From NCBI RefSeq assembly GCF_009905215.1, contig NZ_CP047593.1, forward strand, positions 3,662,900-3,726,899: 64,000 nucleotides of DNA, given 5' to 3'. The notes beneath the pieces are model-generated. The model made no database searches. It saw only the letters and a program-made list of their open reading frames with translations, and had not been told where the DNA came from. Positions 15,481-24,834 of the stretch are shown in pieces. The translations under genes and the position numbers were made by a program. The stretch comes from Tichowtungia aerotolerans. Its GTDB lineage: Bacteria > Verrucomicrobiota > Kiritimatiellia > Kiritimatiellales > Tichowtungiaceae. The stretch's first letter is position 1. Every line of letters starts with the position of its first letter.

Positions 15481-16908
15481 TTATTTTTCGTTTGCAATTT
15501 TCTCCGTTGCCTCAAAAGCATCATGCCCGGTTGAACCGCTGCCGAGCAGCGGATAGTAGCTTTTCGGCAGTTTTTCCCGATACTCTTCAATAATCGTCCG
15601 ATAGGCCGGGTCCGACGCAAGATTCATCCATTCATTTGGATCTTTTTTGCGGTCATACAGTTCTTCAGAACCATCGTGATAGTGAATATAACGATATTGA
15701 TCAGACACGATCGCTACGTTTTCCGGACCAAAACTGGAGCGAGCCATGTACGGCCAGTCCGTTTTGGGGTTGTCCAGCAGCGGCTTAAGTGAATGCCCCT
15801 GCAGTCCGGAATCTGCATCCAGCCCGGTCAGCGCCAGCAGTGTCGGATAGATATCGAGCAGCTGAACCGGATGATCGCACACAGCCCCTTTTGCAACGCC
15901 CGGACCAGCAATAATCAGCGGAACACCGGCACCGTCGCGCCAGATACTGCGTTTGGCAAAGCGCCGTTTTTCTCCCAGATGAAATCCGTGATCGCCATAG
16001 AGCACCACGACCGTATTTTCGCTGCGCCCGCTCTTTTCCAGTGCGTCCAGCACCCGGCCGATCTGATGATCGACAAAACTGACACAGGCCAGATAGGAAC
16101 GCACCAGCGGTTTCCATTCGTTGTTTTCTTCCACCCACTCCATCGTAGGCGAAACGTGCTTCAGGCGGGTCAGGTTCACGCCGTATTCAGGAACATCATC
16201 CAGATCGTTGGCAACAACTGCCGGAAGCCGGAGTGTTTCCAAGGGATACAGGTCGAACCATTTCTGCGGCGCATACTGTGGAACGTGTGGACGGTAAAAC
16301 CCGATGCCGAGCCACAGCGGCTGATCATAATTTTTGGCCAGCTGATTTTCGGCCCAGGTTGCAATCTGATAATCCGGCGTTTGATCATCGCGCTCCGGAT
16401 ACGCACCCCAGTCCCAAAGCATATGCCCGGGAAATCCAGTCAGTTTTTTATCAGGATACGGCCCGAACGCGCCGAAATTCCCGGCATAGTTAGGTAGATA
16501 ACGGACATTCTCGTCGCCATGGTACAGTTTGCCGGCGGCCGTTACATAATAGCCTTCCTGCAGAAAACGCTGAGGAAGCTGTGTCGCCTCACGGGCCACC
16601 GGAGAGTCTCCGATCGGCGGATCCAGGAAATAGATGCCGGTACTCTCCGGATAGCGGCCCGTCATCAGGCTGGCGCGCGACGGGTTGCAGACCGGCGACT
16701 GACACTGCGCATTGGTAAACAACACGCCTCGCCTTGCAAGCCGGTCAATGTTCGGGGTTTTTGCCTGAGGATGTCCCCCAAGGCATCCGATCCAGTCGTT
16801 GAGGTCATCGACTGCAATCATCAGCACATTGGGCCGTTCCGACGGCTGACTCAACGCAGCACTGCTGCAGAATAAAACAGCGCAAACAGAACCCATCCAT
16901 TTTTTCAT
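15481..16908 (-). CDS. Secreted sulfatase, iduronate-2-sulfatase-like (S1 family)
   Basis: A 475-residue type I sulfatase that would hydrolyse sulfate esters on a polysaccharide or oligosaccharide. Signal peptide MKKWMGSVCAVLFCSSAALS; metal-binding RPNVLMIAVDDLNDW; formylglycine motif PVCNPSRASLMTGRYP (CXPSR, Cys matured by a formylglycine-generating enzyme not in the window); AAGKLYHG; and LYGDHGFHLGEK near the second metal site. The pattern resembles the iduronate-2-sulfatase-like S1_7 group. I used ATG 16908, where the signal peptide begins. It sits directly after rhaA in the rhamnose operon, which suggests that it desulfates a rhamnose-containing glycan such as ulvan or rhamnan sulfate (inference). 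Confidence 0.93.
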   Translation of the reverse strand: MKKWMGSVCAVLFCSSAALSQPSERPNVLMIAVDDLNDWIGCLGGHPQAKTPNIDRLARRGVLFTNAQCQSPVCNPSRASLMTGRYPESTGIYFLDPPIGDSPVAREATQLPQRFLQEGYYVTAAGKLYHGDENVRYLPNYAGNFGAFGPYPDKKLTGFPGHMLWDWGAYPERDDQTPDYQIATWAENQLAKNYDQPLWLGIGFYRPHVPQYAPQKWFDLYPLETLRLPAVVANDLDDVPEYGVNLTRLKHVSPTMEWVEENNEWKPLVRSYLACVSFVDHQIGRVLDALEKSGRSENTVVVLYGDHGFHLGEKRRFAKRSIWRDGAGVPLIIAGPGVAKGAVCDHPVQLLDIYPTLLALTGLDADSGLQGHSLKPLLDNPKTDWPYMARSSFGPENVAIVSDQYRYIHYHDGSEELYDRKKDPNEWMNLASDPAYRTIIEEYREKLPKSYYPLLGSGSTGHDAFEATEKIANEK

Positions 16909-16969
16909 AGGGGATATCCTCTTCAAAACCTCCGTTACCGGCATTCGCAGGCAATAAGGCAAACGCGCA

Positions 16970-18229
16970 TTACGCGCGTTTCCTCAAAACGTCAGTCTCG
17001 TAGGCTTCCATTTCACCAATCCAGTCTGCGCCAACCGGCACGTCCGCTTTTTCGCAGAGCATATCCCAAACGGCAGCAAACGGCATGGATTTAAACTCTT
17101 CCATCAGAGCCAGGCGCTGAGCTTTCTTACCTTCGACTTCATAGCCCTGCAGCTGCGCAGTCGGATCGAGCAGCGCATAGAGAATTCCTTTGCGGGCAGC
17201 ACGGGTTCCGGTAACATAGGCACCAATACGGTTGATGGATGCATCAAAGAAGTCGAGAGCAACCACGACGCGATCCCACACATTGCCGCGCTGGATTTCA
17301 ATAAAGACGTTTTTCAGATCGTCATTGAACAGCGTAACGTGGTCGGAGTCCCAGCGGATCGGGCGGCTGACGTGCAGTAGGATTTTATCCATAAACTGCA
17401 AATGGCTGGAGATTTTTCCATGAATGTTTTCGGTCGGGTGGAAATGCCCCATGTCCATGCAAAGGCCCATGCCGCGGCTGATGGCGTAGTCCGAGCAGAA
17501 TTCGCCGGAGCTCACCACATACTCTTCGGATCCGATTCCGAACAATTTGCTTTCGATGAAGTCAACGCATTTGGTTTTGTCGACAGAATCGTCAGCCATA
17601 ATTTCATCATACGATTTCGCCATCCGGGCACGCGGACTGAAACGGTCGGCCGGAATGTCTTTGTCGCCATCCGGAGTCCACCAGTTGACATAACAGGGAC
17701 TGCCCTGGCTTTCAGCCATTGCCTGTGCAATTTTCCGGCAGGCTTTTCCGTGTTTCACCCAGAAGGCGCGAATCTCATCATCCTGATGTGAAAGCGTAAA
17801 GCCGTCTTCCGCTTTCGGATGCGCAAAGAACGTCGGATTGAAGTCGAGGCAGATGCCCTGCTCCTTCGCCCAGTCCATCCATTTGGTAAAGCAGGACGGA
17901 TCCATTTCGTCGCGGTCGACATAGTGATCTGTTTCGGAATAGCAGGCATGAACATTTACACGCTGGGTTCCGGGAATCAGCGACATCGTCTTTTCGAGGT
18001 CGGCACGGGCTTCTTCGCCGTTACGGGCGCGCCCCGGATAGTTGCCGGTGGCCATAATGCCGCCGCCGTCCAGCCCTTCCGGCTTGGTTTCAAAACCGCC
18101 GACATCGTCGGTCTGCCAGCAATGCAAAGAAATCGGAAGCGCCAGCGCCTTTTCAATGGCTACATCCGTATCAATTCCAAAAGCAGCGTAACGCTCCTTC
18201 GCCAGTTCATATGCTTTTTCAACACTCAT
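16970..18229 (-). CDS. rhaA: L-rhamnose isomerase
   Basis: Converts L-rhamnose to L-rhamnulose in the cytosol. The 419-residue length equals that of E. coli RhaA as I recall it. Recognisable segments are ISLHCWQTDDVGGFE, GIMATGNYPGRARN, RVNVHACYSE, LDFNPTFFAHP, GLCMDMGHFHPTE (metal and substrate-binding region), ILLHVSRPIRWDSDHV and VVALDFFDASINRIGA. It is the first gene of the minus-strand operon. The ATG at 18229 has AAGGAGA upstream. It is divergent from an AraC activator across 98 bases. No gene for rhamnulokinase follows anywhere in the operon. Confidence 0.97.
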   Translation of the reverse strand: MSVEKAYELAKERYAAFGIDTDVAIEKALALPISLHCWQTDDVGGFETKPEGLDGGGIMATGNYPGRARNGEEARADLEKTMSLIPGTQRVNVHACYSETDHYVDRDEMDPSCFTKWMDWAKEQGICLDFNPTFFAHPKAEDGFTLSHQDDEIRAFWVKHGKACRKIAQAMAESQGSPCYVNWWTPDGDKDIPADRFSPRARMAKSYDEIMADDSVDKTKCVDFIESKLFGIGSEEYVVSSGEFCSDYAISRGMGLCMDMGHFHPTENIHGKISSHLQFMDKILLHVSRPIRWDSDHVTLFNDDLKNVFIEIQRGNVWDRVVVALDFFDASINRIGAYVTGTRAARKGILYALLDPTAQLQGYEVEGKKAQRLALMEEFKSMPFAAVWDMLCEKADVPVGADWIGEMEAYETDVLRKRA

Positions 18230-18327
18230 GTAGATTCTCCTTCTTTAGTTAAAACCGATCAGAACCTTACCACTGTCCGCCCAAAATACACCTTGACGAT
18301 GCAGACAACTTCTAGCACGATCACGAC
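18230..18327. promoter_or_regulatory. Divergent rhaA / AraC control region
   Basis: 98 bases between the two start codons. TTGACG (18293-18298) is a possible -35 for the regulator, but no good -10 is seen at the right distance. Binding sites for the regulator should be here; I see no clear direct repeats. Confidence 0.5.
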
Positions 18328-19194
18328 ATGAGTGAAATCCTCGAAAAACAGGACTATTTTGAAGATCCGACCCTGCCGATCCAGATTCATCTCCGCGATC
18401 CGCAGCCTGAGTTCCCGCTGCACAGCCATCACTTTGATGAACTGATCATCATTCTCAAAGGAACGGCCATGCACATTGTGGATGGCCAGCCCTTTCCGGT
18501 CAAAAGCGGCGATGTCTTCGTTGTTTCCGGCGCACACAAGCACCAGTACCTCGAAATGCACGGGCTGGCCCTGGCAAATATTCTGTTCGATTCCAACGCA
18601 CTGGGCATGAATCAGTGGGATATTCGCGCCCTGCCCGGCTTTCACGCGCTGTTCGAACTCGAACCCGCCCTGCGCACCCAGCAGAAATTCAACAGCCGCC
18701 TGCAGCTGAACGCAAAGCAGCTGAATATTGCTCACGACGGGCTCCGCGAACTGCAGCGGGAAACCGCCGAAAAAAGCCCCGGATACCGGGTGATGGCCAA
18801 AGGCCTTTTCATGCAGCTCGTTGTATTTCTCTCCCGGTGCTATTCCGACACCCCGCCCGAGGAATCACTCGATCTGCTGCGCCTCGGCGACGCCCTCGCG
18901 CATATTGAAACCCACTATGCCGAAAAAATCACACTGGAGGATCTCGCCCGCAAAGCACACCTCTCTCCCCGCCACTTCCAGCGCATCTTTCACGACTGCG
19001 TCGGACGCTCGCCGATCGACTACCTCATGCACATCCGCGTCAGCAAATCCGCCCTGCTGCTGCTCAGTACAAACCGGACCATCACCGACATCGCGCTCGA
19101 CTGCGGCTTTTCCGACAGCAACTATTTCACCCGTCAGTTCCGAAAAATCATGGAACTGACTCCCGGCCAGTATCGCAAAAACAGCCCGCGCTGA
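18328..19194 (+). CDS. AraC-family regulator, probable L-rhamnose activator
   Basis: A 288-residue transcription factor. The N-terminal cupin (EFPLHSHHFDELIIILKGTAMH, VKSGDVFVVSGAHKHQY) probably binds the sugar; this is the RhaR/RhaS layout. The C-terminal about 100 residues carry two helix-turn-helix motifs (ITLEDLARKAHLSPRHFQRIFHD and ITDIALDCGFSDSNYFTRQFRK). It is divergent from rhaA and so probably controls the operon in response to rhamnose. Ligand specificity is inferred from position only. Confidence 0.88.
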   Translation: MSEILEKQDYFEDPTLPIQIHLRDPQPEFPLHSHHFDELIIILKGTAMHIVDGQPFPVKSGDVFVVSGAHKHQYLEMHGLALANILFDSNALGMNQWDIRALPGFHALFELEPALRTQQKFNSRLQLNAKQLNIAHDGLRELQRETAEKSPGYRVMAKGLFMQLVVFLSRCYSDTPPEESLDLLRLGDALAHIETHYAEKITLEDLARKAHLSPRHFQRIFHDCVGRSPIDYLMHIRVSKSALLLLSTNRTITDIALDCGFSDSNYFTRQFRKIMELTPGQYRKNSPR

Positions 19195-19252
19195 CCTGCA
19201 ATCTGATCAAAAAAATCCGTGAAATCAGGCCCGTTCATGCTACATTCATCGA

Positions 19253-19271
19253 CTTCCTGCTGTGCAGGAAG
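19253..19271 (+). other. Hairpin between the AraC gene and alaS
   Basis: CTTCCTGC/GCAGGAAG stem with TGT loop. No T-tract follows. Just after it ATTCGTTAT occurs twice within 25 bases. It may be a weak terminator or an alaS leader element. Confidence 0.35.
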
Positions 19272-19383
19272 AGTTATTCGTTATTAGAGATTCGTTATCA
19301 GGGAGGATGAAAAAGAGCTCCTAGCGTCAAAAGGCCAGTCCTAATAACCAATAAAAATTAACCAATAACTGTTTATCTGAACT

Positions 19384-22008
19384 ATGACATCCAACGAAAT
19401 CCGCCAGTCCTTTCTCGATTTCTTAGAATCGAAGCAGCACACCATCGTCAAATCCGCCAGCCTGCTGCCCGACGCGCCCAACCTGCTCTTCACCAACGCG
19501 GGGATGAACCAGTTTGTGCCGATCTTCCTCGGCCAGTCCAACTGCCCCTACCAACCGGGCCGCGCCGCCGACACCCAGAAATGCATCCGCGCTGGCGGAA
19601 AACACAACGACCTCGAGGACGTCGGCGCCGACACTTACCACCACACCTTTTTCGAAATGCTCGGCAACTGGTCCTTCGGCGACTACTTCAAGCAGGAAGC
19701 CATCGACTGGGCATGGGAGCTCCTCACCGGCGTCTGGGGCTTCCCGAAAGAACGCCTCTACGCCACCTACTTCGGCGGCGACGACAAAGGTGAAGCCGAC
19801 CTCGAAGCCAAAGAAATGTGGCTCAAATACCTGCCGGAAGAACGCGTTGTGCCCGGCAACCGCAAAGATAACTTCTGGATGATGGGCGACACCGGCCCCT
19901 GCGGCCCCTGCTCCGAGCTCCACGTCGACCTTACTCCTGAAGGCAACTGCGGCGCCAAAATGGTCAACGCCGACAGCCCCCAGTGCATCGAAATCTGGAA
20001 CCTCGTTTTCATCCAGTTCAACGCCGACGAACAGGGCAACTTCAACCCGCTCCCCGCCTGCCATGTCGACACCGGCATGGGCTTCGAACGCGCCTGCTCC
20101 ATCATTCAGTGCACCAAAGGATTTACGGACTTCTCCGGCGTCATCTCCAACTACGAAACCGACGTCTTCACCCCCATTTTCCAAACCTTGGAAGAAATGA
20201 GCGGCAAGAAATACGGCTCCTCCATGACCGATCCGGCCGACATCGCCTTTCGCGTCATCGCCGACCACATCCGCTGCCTCGGCTTTTCCATCGCCGACGG
20301 TATCCTGCCCTCCAACGAGGGCCGCGGCTACGTCCTGCGCCGCATCCTGCGCCGCGCCGTGCGCGTCGGCCGCGCCCTCGGCTTCAAAGACGCCTTCTTC
20401 TACAAACTCACCGACACTCTCGCCGACACCTACGGCGACGCCTTCCCCGAGCTGCGCACCAACCGCGACCGCGTCGAAAAGACGCTCAAAGCCGAAGAAG
20501 AATCCTTTAACCGCACCCTCGACCGCGGCATCGAACTCTTCGAGCAGGTCGTCGACGGACTCGAAGGCAAAACCTTCCCGGCCGACGAAGCGTTCAAACT
20601 CTACGACACCTACGGCTTCCCGCTCGACCTCACTGAAGTGATGGCCCGCGAGCGCGGCCTCGCCGTCGATGCCGAAGGCTTCGAAAAGCTAATGAACGAA
20701 CAGCGCGAGCGCGCCCGCGCCGACTACGCCGCTAAGAAATCGGTCATCATGGCCGAAACCGCAGGCCTCGACGTCAAACCGACCGAGTTCGTCGGATTCC
20801 AAACCTTGGAAAGCGAAGCACTCGTCGAAGCCGTTACGCCGGGCGAAGACGGCACCTACAACATCATTCTCGACAAAACCCCCTGCTACGCTGAAATGGG
20901 CGGACAGTTGGGTGACAAGGGAACCATCAGTGTTCCCGGCCACGATGATAATGATGTCGGAACTCTGGAAATTACGGATACCCAGAAACAGGGCGAATTG
21001 GTTGTACACGTTGCTAAACTCGTCTCCGGCCGCGCGCCCGAGCCGGGCGAAGGCGTCCTCGTCGATGTCGACGCCGAACGCCGCGCTGACATCCAGCGCC
21101 ACCATACCGCGACCCATCTTTTCCACTGGGCGCTGCACAAAGTCGTCAGCGAAGATTCCCGCCAGCGCGGATCACTCGTCGCGCCCGACCGCATGCGTTT
21201 CGACTTCAACAACCCGGAAAAACTCTCGGACGAGCAGATCGCCGAAATCGAAAAACTGGTGAATGAAAAGATTGAAGCCGCCCTGCCCGTCTACGCACAG
21301 GAAGTACCCTTCACCGAAGTGCAGAAGCACCCGGAAATCCAGCAGTTCTTCGGCGAGAAGTATGGAGATACGGTTCGTGTCTTACAAATGGGAGGAACCT
21401 CAGGTTCCTTTGACGGCTTCTCGATGGAACTGTGCGGTGGCTGCCACGTCAGCAATACCGGCGACATCGGCAAATTCAAACTAATGAGCGAAAGCTCTAT
21501 CGCCGCCGGGATCCGCCGCATTGAAGCCGCCTGCGGCAAATATGCCGACGCCTTCATCGAAGAGCAGAAAACGGCCGCCGCTGAGGCGGAAGCCAAGGCC
21601 AAAGAGCTCGAAGAAAAGAAAGCCGCCGCCAAAGCGCGTCAGGCCGAAATGCAGTCGCAGGCTCCGGCCATCGCTGAAGAACTGCTTACCAAAGTCAAAG
21701 ACGGCCTGCTCATCGAAAACCTGGGCGACACCGATGCGCAGCTGCTCAGCGTCATCATGGATGCCCTGCAGCCCAAGCTCGAAAGCACCGTCGCCATCCT
21801 CGGAGGCGTCTCCGACGGCAAAGTCGCGCTCGTTTGTGCTGTAACGCCCGACCTCGTCAAAGAAGGTAAAAACGCTGGCAAAATTGTCGGCGCCATCGCC
21901 AAACAGTGCGGCGGCGGCGGCGGCGGCAAACCCGACCGCGCCCAGGCCGGCGGCCGTAACCCCGATGCGCTTGAAGCCGCACTGGCCGGCGCCAGTGAAT
22001 TGATCTAG
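19384..22008 (+). CDS. alaS: Alanyl-tRNA synthetase
   Basis: Charges tRNA-Ala. The 874-residue protein has the full bacterial layout: class II catalytic domain (RQSFLDFLESKQHT, HHTFFEMLGNWSFGDY, WNLVFIQFN, HVDTGMGFER), the helical tRNA-recognition domain, the editing domain with zinc ligands HTATHLFHWALH (about residue 573) and CGGCHVSNTGDIG (about 683), and a C-terminal DHHA1 domain ending with a glycine-rich GGGGGGKPDRAQAGG motif. ATG 19384 gives the normal N-terminus. The gene contains two perfect copies of the dispersed palindrome (20179 and 20797), both encoding FQTLE. Confidence 0.98.
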   Translation: MTSNEIRQSFLDFLESKQHTIVKSASLLPDAPNLLFTNAGMNQFVPIFLGQSNCPYQPGRAADTQKCIRAGGKHNDLEDVGADTYHHTFFEMLGNWSFGDYFKQEAIDWAWELLTGVWGFPKERLYATYFGGDDKGEADLEAKEMWLKYLPEERVVPGNRKDNFWMMGDTGPCGPCSELHVDLTPEGNCGAKMVNADSPQCIEIWNLVFIQFNADEQGNFNPLPACHVDTGMGFERACSIIQCTKGFTDFSGVISNYETDVFTPIFQTLEEMSGKKYGSSMTDPADIAFRVIADHIRCLGFSIADGILPSNEGRGYVLRRILRRAVRVGRALGFKDAFFYKLTDTLADTYGDAFPELRTNRDRVEKTLKAEEESFNRTLDRGIELFEQVVDGLEGKTFPADEAFKLYDTYGFPLDLTEVMARERGLAVDAEGFEKLMNEQRERARADYAAKKSVIMAETAGLDVKPTEFVGFQTLESEALVEAVTPGEDGTYNIILDKTPCYAEMGGQLGDKGTISVPGHDDNDVGTLEITDTQKQGELVVHVAKLVSGRAPEPGEGVLVDVDAERRADIQRHHTATHLFHWALHKVVSEDSRQRGSLVAPDRMRFDFNNPEKLSDEQIAEIEKLVNEKIEAALPVYAQEVPFTEVQKHPEIQQFFGEKYGDTVRVLQMGGTSGSFDGFSMELCGGCHVSNTGDIGKFKLMSESSIAAGIRRIEAACGKYADAFIEEQKTAAAEAEAKAKELEEKKAAAKARQAEMQSQAPAIAEELLTKVKDGLLIENLGDTDAQLLSVIMDALQPKLESTVAILGGVSDGKVALVCAVTPDLVKEGKNAGKIVGAIAKQCGGGGGGKPDRAQAGGRNPDALEAALAGASELI
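20179..20193. repeat. Perfect dispersed palindrome TTCCAA-ACC-TTGGAA
   Basis: Inside alaS; in frame it encodes FQTLE. Confidence 0.88.
20797..20811. repeat. Perfect dispersed palindrome TTCCAA-ACC-TTGGAA
   Basis: Second copy inside alaS, 618 bases after the first and with the same spacer; also encodes FQTLE. Confidence 0.88.
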
Positions 22009-22096
22009 CCACAAAGAAGCGCAAAAAAGGAGAAGAAGGCAGCCGATGACTTTGGGAATCGTCTGCTTTTCTTTCGTCTTCCCCTGCGCCTTATCA

Positions 22097-22135
22097 ACGC
22101 CAGGGTCAGACGCCAGGGCCAAACGCCGGGGGCAG
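22097..22135 (+). repeat. Three imperfect 13-base tandem repeats after alaS
   Basis: Units ACGCCAGGGTCAG, ACGCCAGGGCCAA and ACGCCGGGGGCAG in direct succession. They lie in the 262-base gap between alaS and the next gene, which holds no gene I recognise. Confidence 0.75.
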
Positions 22136-22270
22136 TCCTATGAATTAATGTTTTCCGATAATTGAAAATCTCCTTGTTCAGCAAGGTAAACGTGTGGCGT
22201 TCGTGATTCCAACCAACAACGTTCACGAAACCGGTTGAACCAGCCGGTGGAAGGTGAGATTATCATCATT

Positions 22271-23068
22271 ATGTTTCGCTCCGTTTTAAAACTTACTCCC
22301 GCCATCGCATTATCCGTCATCGCACTCCTGTTCTGCGGATGCCGAACCTCTCCCTCCCCGCACGAACAGGCCTCACGCCCCCTTCAGCCCACGCCCGATA
22401 CGGATTATCAAATTTACCTGATCATTGATGATGCCGGACAACGCCTCAGCCAAATACAACCGTTTCTGGAACTGCCTGTTCCTATGACGATTGCCGTTCT
22501 GCCGGGACTGCCCGCTACACAAAGCTCCGCAGCGGCCATACAGCTCCAGTCGGACAGCAAACAGCTGATCCTGCATCAGCCGATGCAGCCCATGAGATCC
22601 ACGGCCGATCCCGGCCCCGGAGCCATCTACAGCGACACTCCGCTTGAAGAGATCCCGAATATTCTGCGTCAAAACCTGGCAGAAGTACCGGCAGCACGAG
22701 GAATGAACAACCACATGGGGTCGCTGATAACCCAGGATCGTTCAAAAATGAATGCGGTGATGGCTTTCTGCAAAACGAACGATCTTTTTTTTGTGGACAG
22801 CGTTACAACACCGGCATCCATCGCCACACAGGCTGCACTGGAGCACGGCGTTCCAACGGCGCAGCAGCATGTCTTCCTGGACAACGACCGCAGCGAAGAA
22901 GCCATCACGCGGCAGTTTGAACGGGGAATGCGAATCGCGAAGGACAAAGGGTTTGTTGTGATGATCGGTCATGCCTCATCACCTGAAACGGCACGAGTAA
23001 TCGGACTGATGCATCAACCGGCCAAAGATGCCAACTATTCGTTCCACATGATTGATGATCTGCTTTAA
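22271..23068 (+). CDS. Divergent polysaccharide deacetylase (YibQ/DUF610-like) lipoprotein
   Basis: A 265-residue exported protein with a lipoprotein-type signal (IALSVIALLFCGC). The mature part begins YQIYLIIDDAGQRL and continues with PVPMTIAVLPGLPATQ and QLILHQPMQPM. It then has GAIYSDTPLEEI, GMNNHMGSLITQD and GFVVMIGHASSPET. This order matches the divergent polysaccharide deacetylase family (YibQ), a cell-envelope protein often near peptidoglycan hydrolase partners. The enzymatic substrate is not established. I chose ATG 22271 because the signal peptide starts there; an upstream in-frame ATG at 22235 would spoil it. Confidence 0.82.
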   Translation: MFRSVLKLTPAIALSVIALLFCGCRTSPSPHEQASRPLQPTPDTDYQIYLIIDDAGQRLSQIQPFLELPVPMTIAVLPGLPATQSSAAAIQLQSDSKQLILHQPMQPMRSTADPGPGAIYSDTPLEEIPNILRQNLAEVPAARGMNNHMGSLITQDRSKMNAVMAFCKTNDLFFVDSVTTPASIATQAALEHGVPTAQQHVFLDNDRSEEAITRQFERGMRIAKDKGFVVMIGHASSPETARVIGLMHQPAKDANYSFHMIDDLL

Positions 23069-23332
23069 GAACAGGCCGTTTTGAGGCCTGCGCTAACAGC
23101 CAGTCCAGAAGGCTGGTCCGGCAAGCACAGATCATCCGCATTTAAACATTTGCTTACCCCCGAAAGGGAAAACTTTCTCTTGTTCCCAAGAGAGAAGATT
23201 GCCCTGAGAATGGATGTTTTTAACGGTGAAAAAATCGTTTCCGGAAAATGACGACATCTCTTTTCAAGCATCAGAATAGAGTTTCGAAAACCGCGCGATT
23301 GCAGTATTATTCAGGCGGGAAGGAGAGCAGTT

Positions 23333-24343
23333 GTGATAAAACCATGGCCAACACGCTTCTCAAACAAGCCGGAAACAAGCCCGCTGAAACGGGCCGCAGT
23401 ATCTTCGTTTTTTTACATCACAATCTGCATATTCTACATACTTTTTTCCGGACAACTTGCCGCAAAAGTCGCCCAGACCCCTGAAGAGCTCAAACAAATC
23501 GAAGTCGTTAAAGGCATCGCATTCATTATCGTTACCGGCATTCTGTTTTTCATCCTTTCGTTTGCATGGTGGCGTAGAACCCGCCTCCAGCATGAGCTGC
23601 TGCTTCAGAGTGAACGTAAAGCCATCGCCGCCATGTGCAGCGCCTCACTGGCGCACGACCTCAACAACCTGCTGATGTCTCTCTCTGGACTTGTCGAAGG
23701 ACTCAAGGGAAGAGAGCGAAACGATTCTTTCCTGGTCAACATGCGCAAACTGCTTGAAGAGGGAATTGAAAACCTCGCGAGGATGGCCAGACACATGGCC
23801 GCATCCACCAAACAGCTGCAGACGCAGGAAACAGAAAAGATCGCACTGTCTTCCGCGCTGCCACAAATTGTAGAGCTGATTCGAAAACATCCGAACGTAC
23901 GAACCTGCAGCCTGAAAATCACCGGAGATACCAATGTCCCCCTGACCCTCCACCCGCGACTTCTCGAACAAGCAGTCATCAACCTGGTTGTCAATGCGGC
24001 ACAGGCAACCGGAAAAAGAGGTAAAATCGAACTCGCGCTTAAACAGGAAGAAAATGTCCTTTTTCTTGAAGTTCACGATAACGGTCCCGGGATTGACGCC
24101 GAAACAGCCAAGGCCGTATTTACCTCGGGGTTTACCACAAAAACAGACGGAACCGGACTGGGGCTTCTTTCCGTTCAAGCCTTTGCCTCATCGTGCAAGG
24201 CGGAAATCACCATCGGCAAATCGCATCTTGGCGGAGCCGTGTTCAGGCTCGCGATTCCCCTCCCAGAAGCCCCTTCCAGAGGAAGGGAAAAACGGACAGA
24301 AAGAATCCAGGAAGATAAAAATCCCCCAAGGGTCACGCAATAA
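23333..24343 (+). CDS. Membrane sensor histidine kinase, orphan
   Basis: A 336-residue kinase with two membrane helices (about 23-45 and 61-79) around a very short periplasmic segment. A dimerisation/phosphoacceptor helix follows, with ASLAHDLNNLLMSLSGL (phosphorylated His). The ATPase domain has an N-box LEQAVINLVVNAAQAT, G1 box VHDNGPGID, and G2 box GTGLGLLSVQ. It is of the HPK4/NtrB-like type (HDLNN). Start GTG 23333 has GGAGAG upstream. No response regulator lies nearby, so its partner is unknown. The preceding 264 bases contain several small hairpins (for example 23076-23093) but no gene. Confidence 0.88.
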   Translation: MIKPWPTRFSNKPETSPLKRAAVSSFFYITICIFYILFSGQLAAKVAQTPEELKQIEVVKGIAFIIVTGILFFILSFAWWRRTRLQHELLLQSERKAIAAMCSASLAHDLNNLLMSLSGLVEGLKGRERNDSFLVNMRKLLEEGIENLARMARHMAASTKQLQTQETEKIALSSALPQIVELIRKHPNVRTCSLKITGDTNVPLTLHPRLLEQAVINLVVNAAQATGKRGKIELALKQEENVLFLEVHDNGPGIDAETAKAVFTSGFTTKTDGTGLGLLSVQAFASSCKAEITIGKSHLGGAVFRLAIPLPEAPSRGREKRTERIQEDKNPPRVTQ

Positions 24344-24432
24344 ATTTTGAAACAAGCCATTAGCGCGAGCCCGTGATTTGTAGTACTTTACCCAATAAAC
24401 ATCTTTTCTTTCTTTGACCCATAAAATGAACC

Positions 24433-24834
24433 ATGAAAAAAATTACTGTATTAATTAAAACGATACTCCTCTTCCTCCTCCTAACGGGATGTCTTTGGCC
24501 TGTACCGATCACGAGAACAGCCACCGGATCGTTTGAACAACAAAACCTGCAAATTGATGCAGTATTTAACGAGTTAATGGGAAATAAGCTCACGATTTGC
24601 ATCAACCAGAAACCCGTTATTGACCAATCTTTAGGCAATCCCATCTTTCCGCCATACAGCAAGGATCCGGCATGGAAAAAAAGTCTGATTACCTATCAGC
24701 CCCTGCACGGAAACTGGCAGGGACACTTCGTGCGTGTGGAGAGCTCAAAAGGAACCGTTTATCCCGGCTCGCAACTGTACCCCGACTGTAAAATCTTCAT
24801 CGACGATCAATTAATCTGCGTATTCTCTTTTTGA
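24433..24834 (+). CDS. Small predicted lipoprotein, unknown function
   Basis: A 133-residue product with signal peptide MKKITVLIKTILLFLLLTGC (lipobox LLTGC). The mature domain has alternating polar and hydrophobic stretches with a central P-Y-S-K-D-P-A-W. It ends in IDDQLICVFSF. I do not recognise a family. It stands alone between the histidine kinase and a DUF2293 gene. The 189 bases after it hold nothing recognisable. Confidence 0.6.
   Translation: MKKITVLIKTILLFLLLTGCLWPVPITRTATGSFEQQNLQIDAVFNELMGNKLTICINQKPVIDQSLGNPIFPPYSKDPAWKKSLITYQPLHGNWQGHFVRVESSKGTVYPGSQLYPDCKIFIDDQLICVFSF

Noticed and set aside
9877-18229. Bacterial microcompartment genes with the rhamnose operon
   Set aside because: PVC bacteria often process lactaldehyde in microcompartments, but no shell-protein or CoA-acylating aldehyde dehydrogenase gene is in the window.
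23073-23200. A riboswitch upstream of the histidine kinase
   Set aside because: Several small hairpins are present, but no conserved core of a known class could be matched and no clear expression platform is seen.
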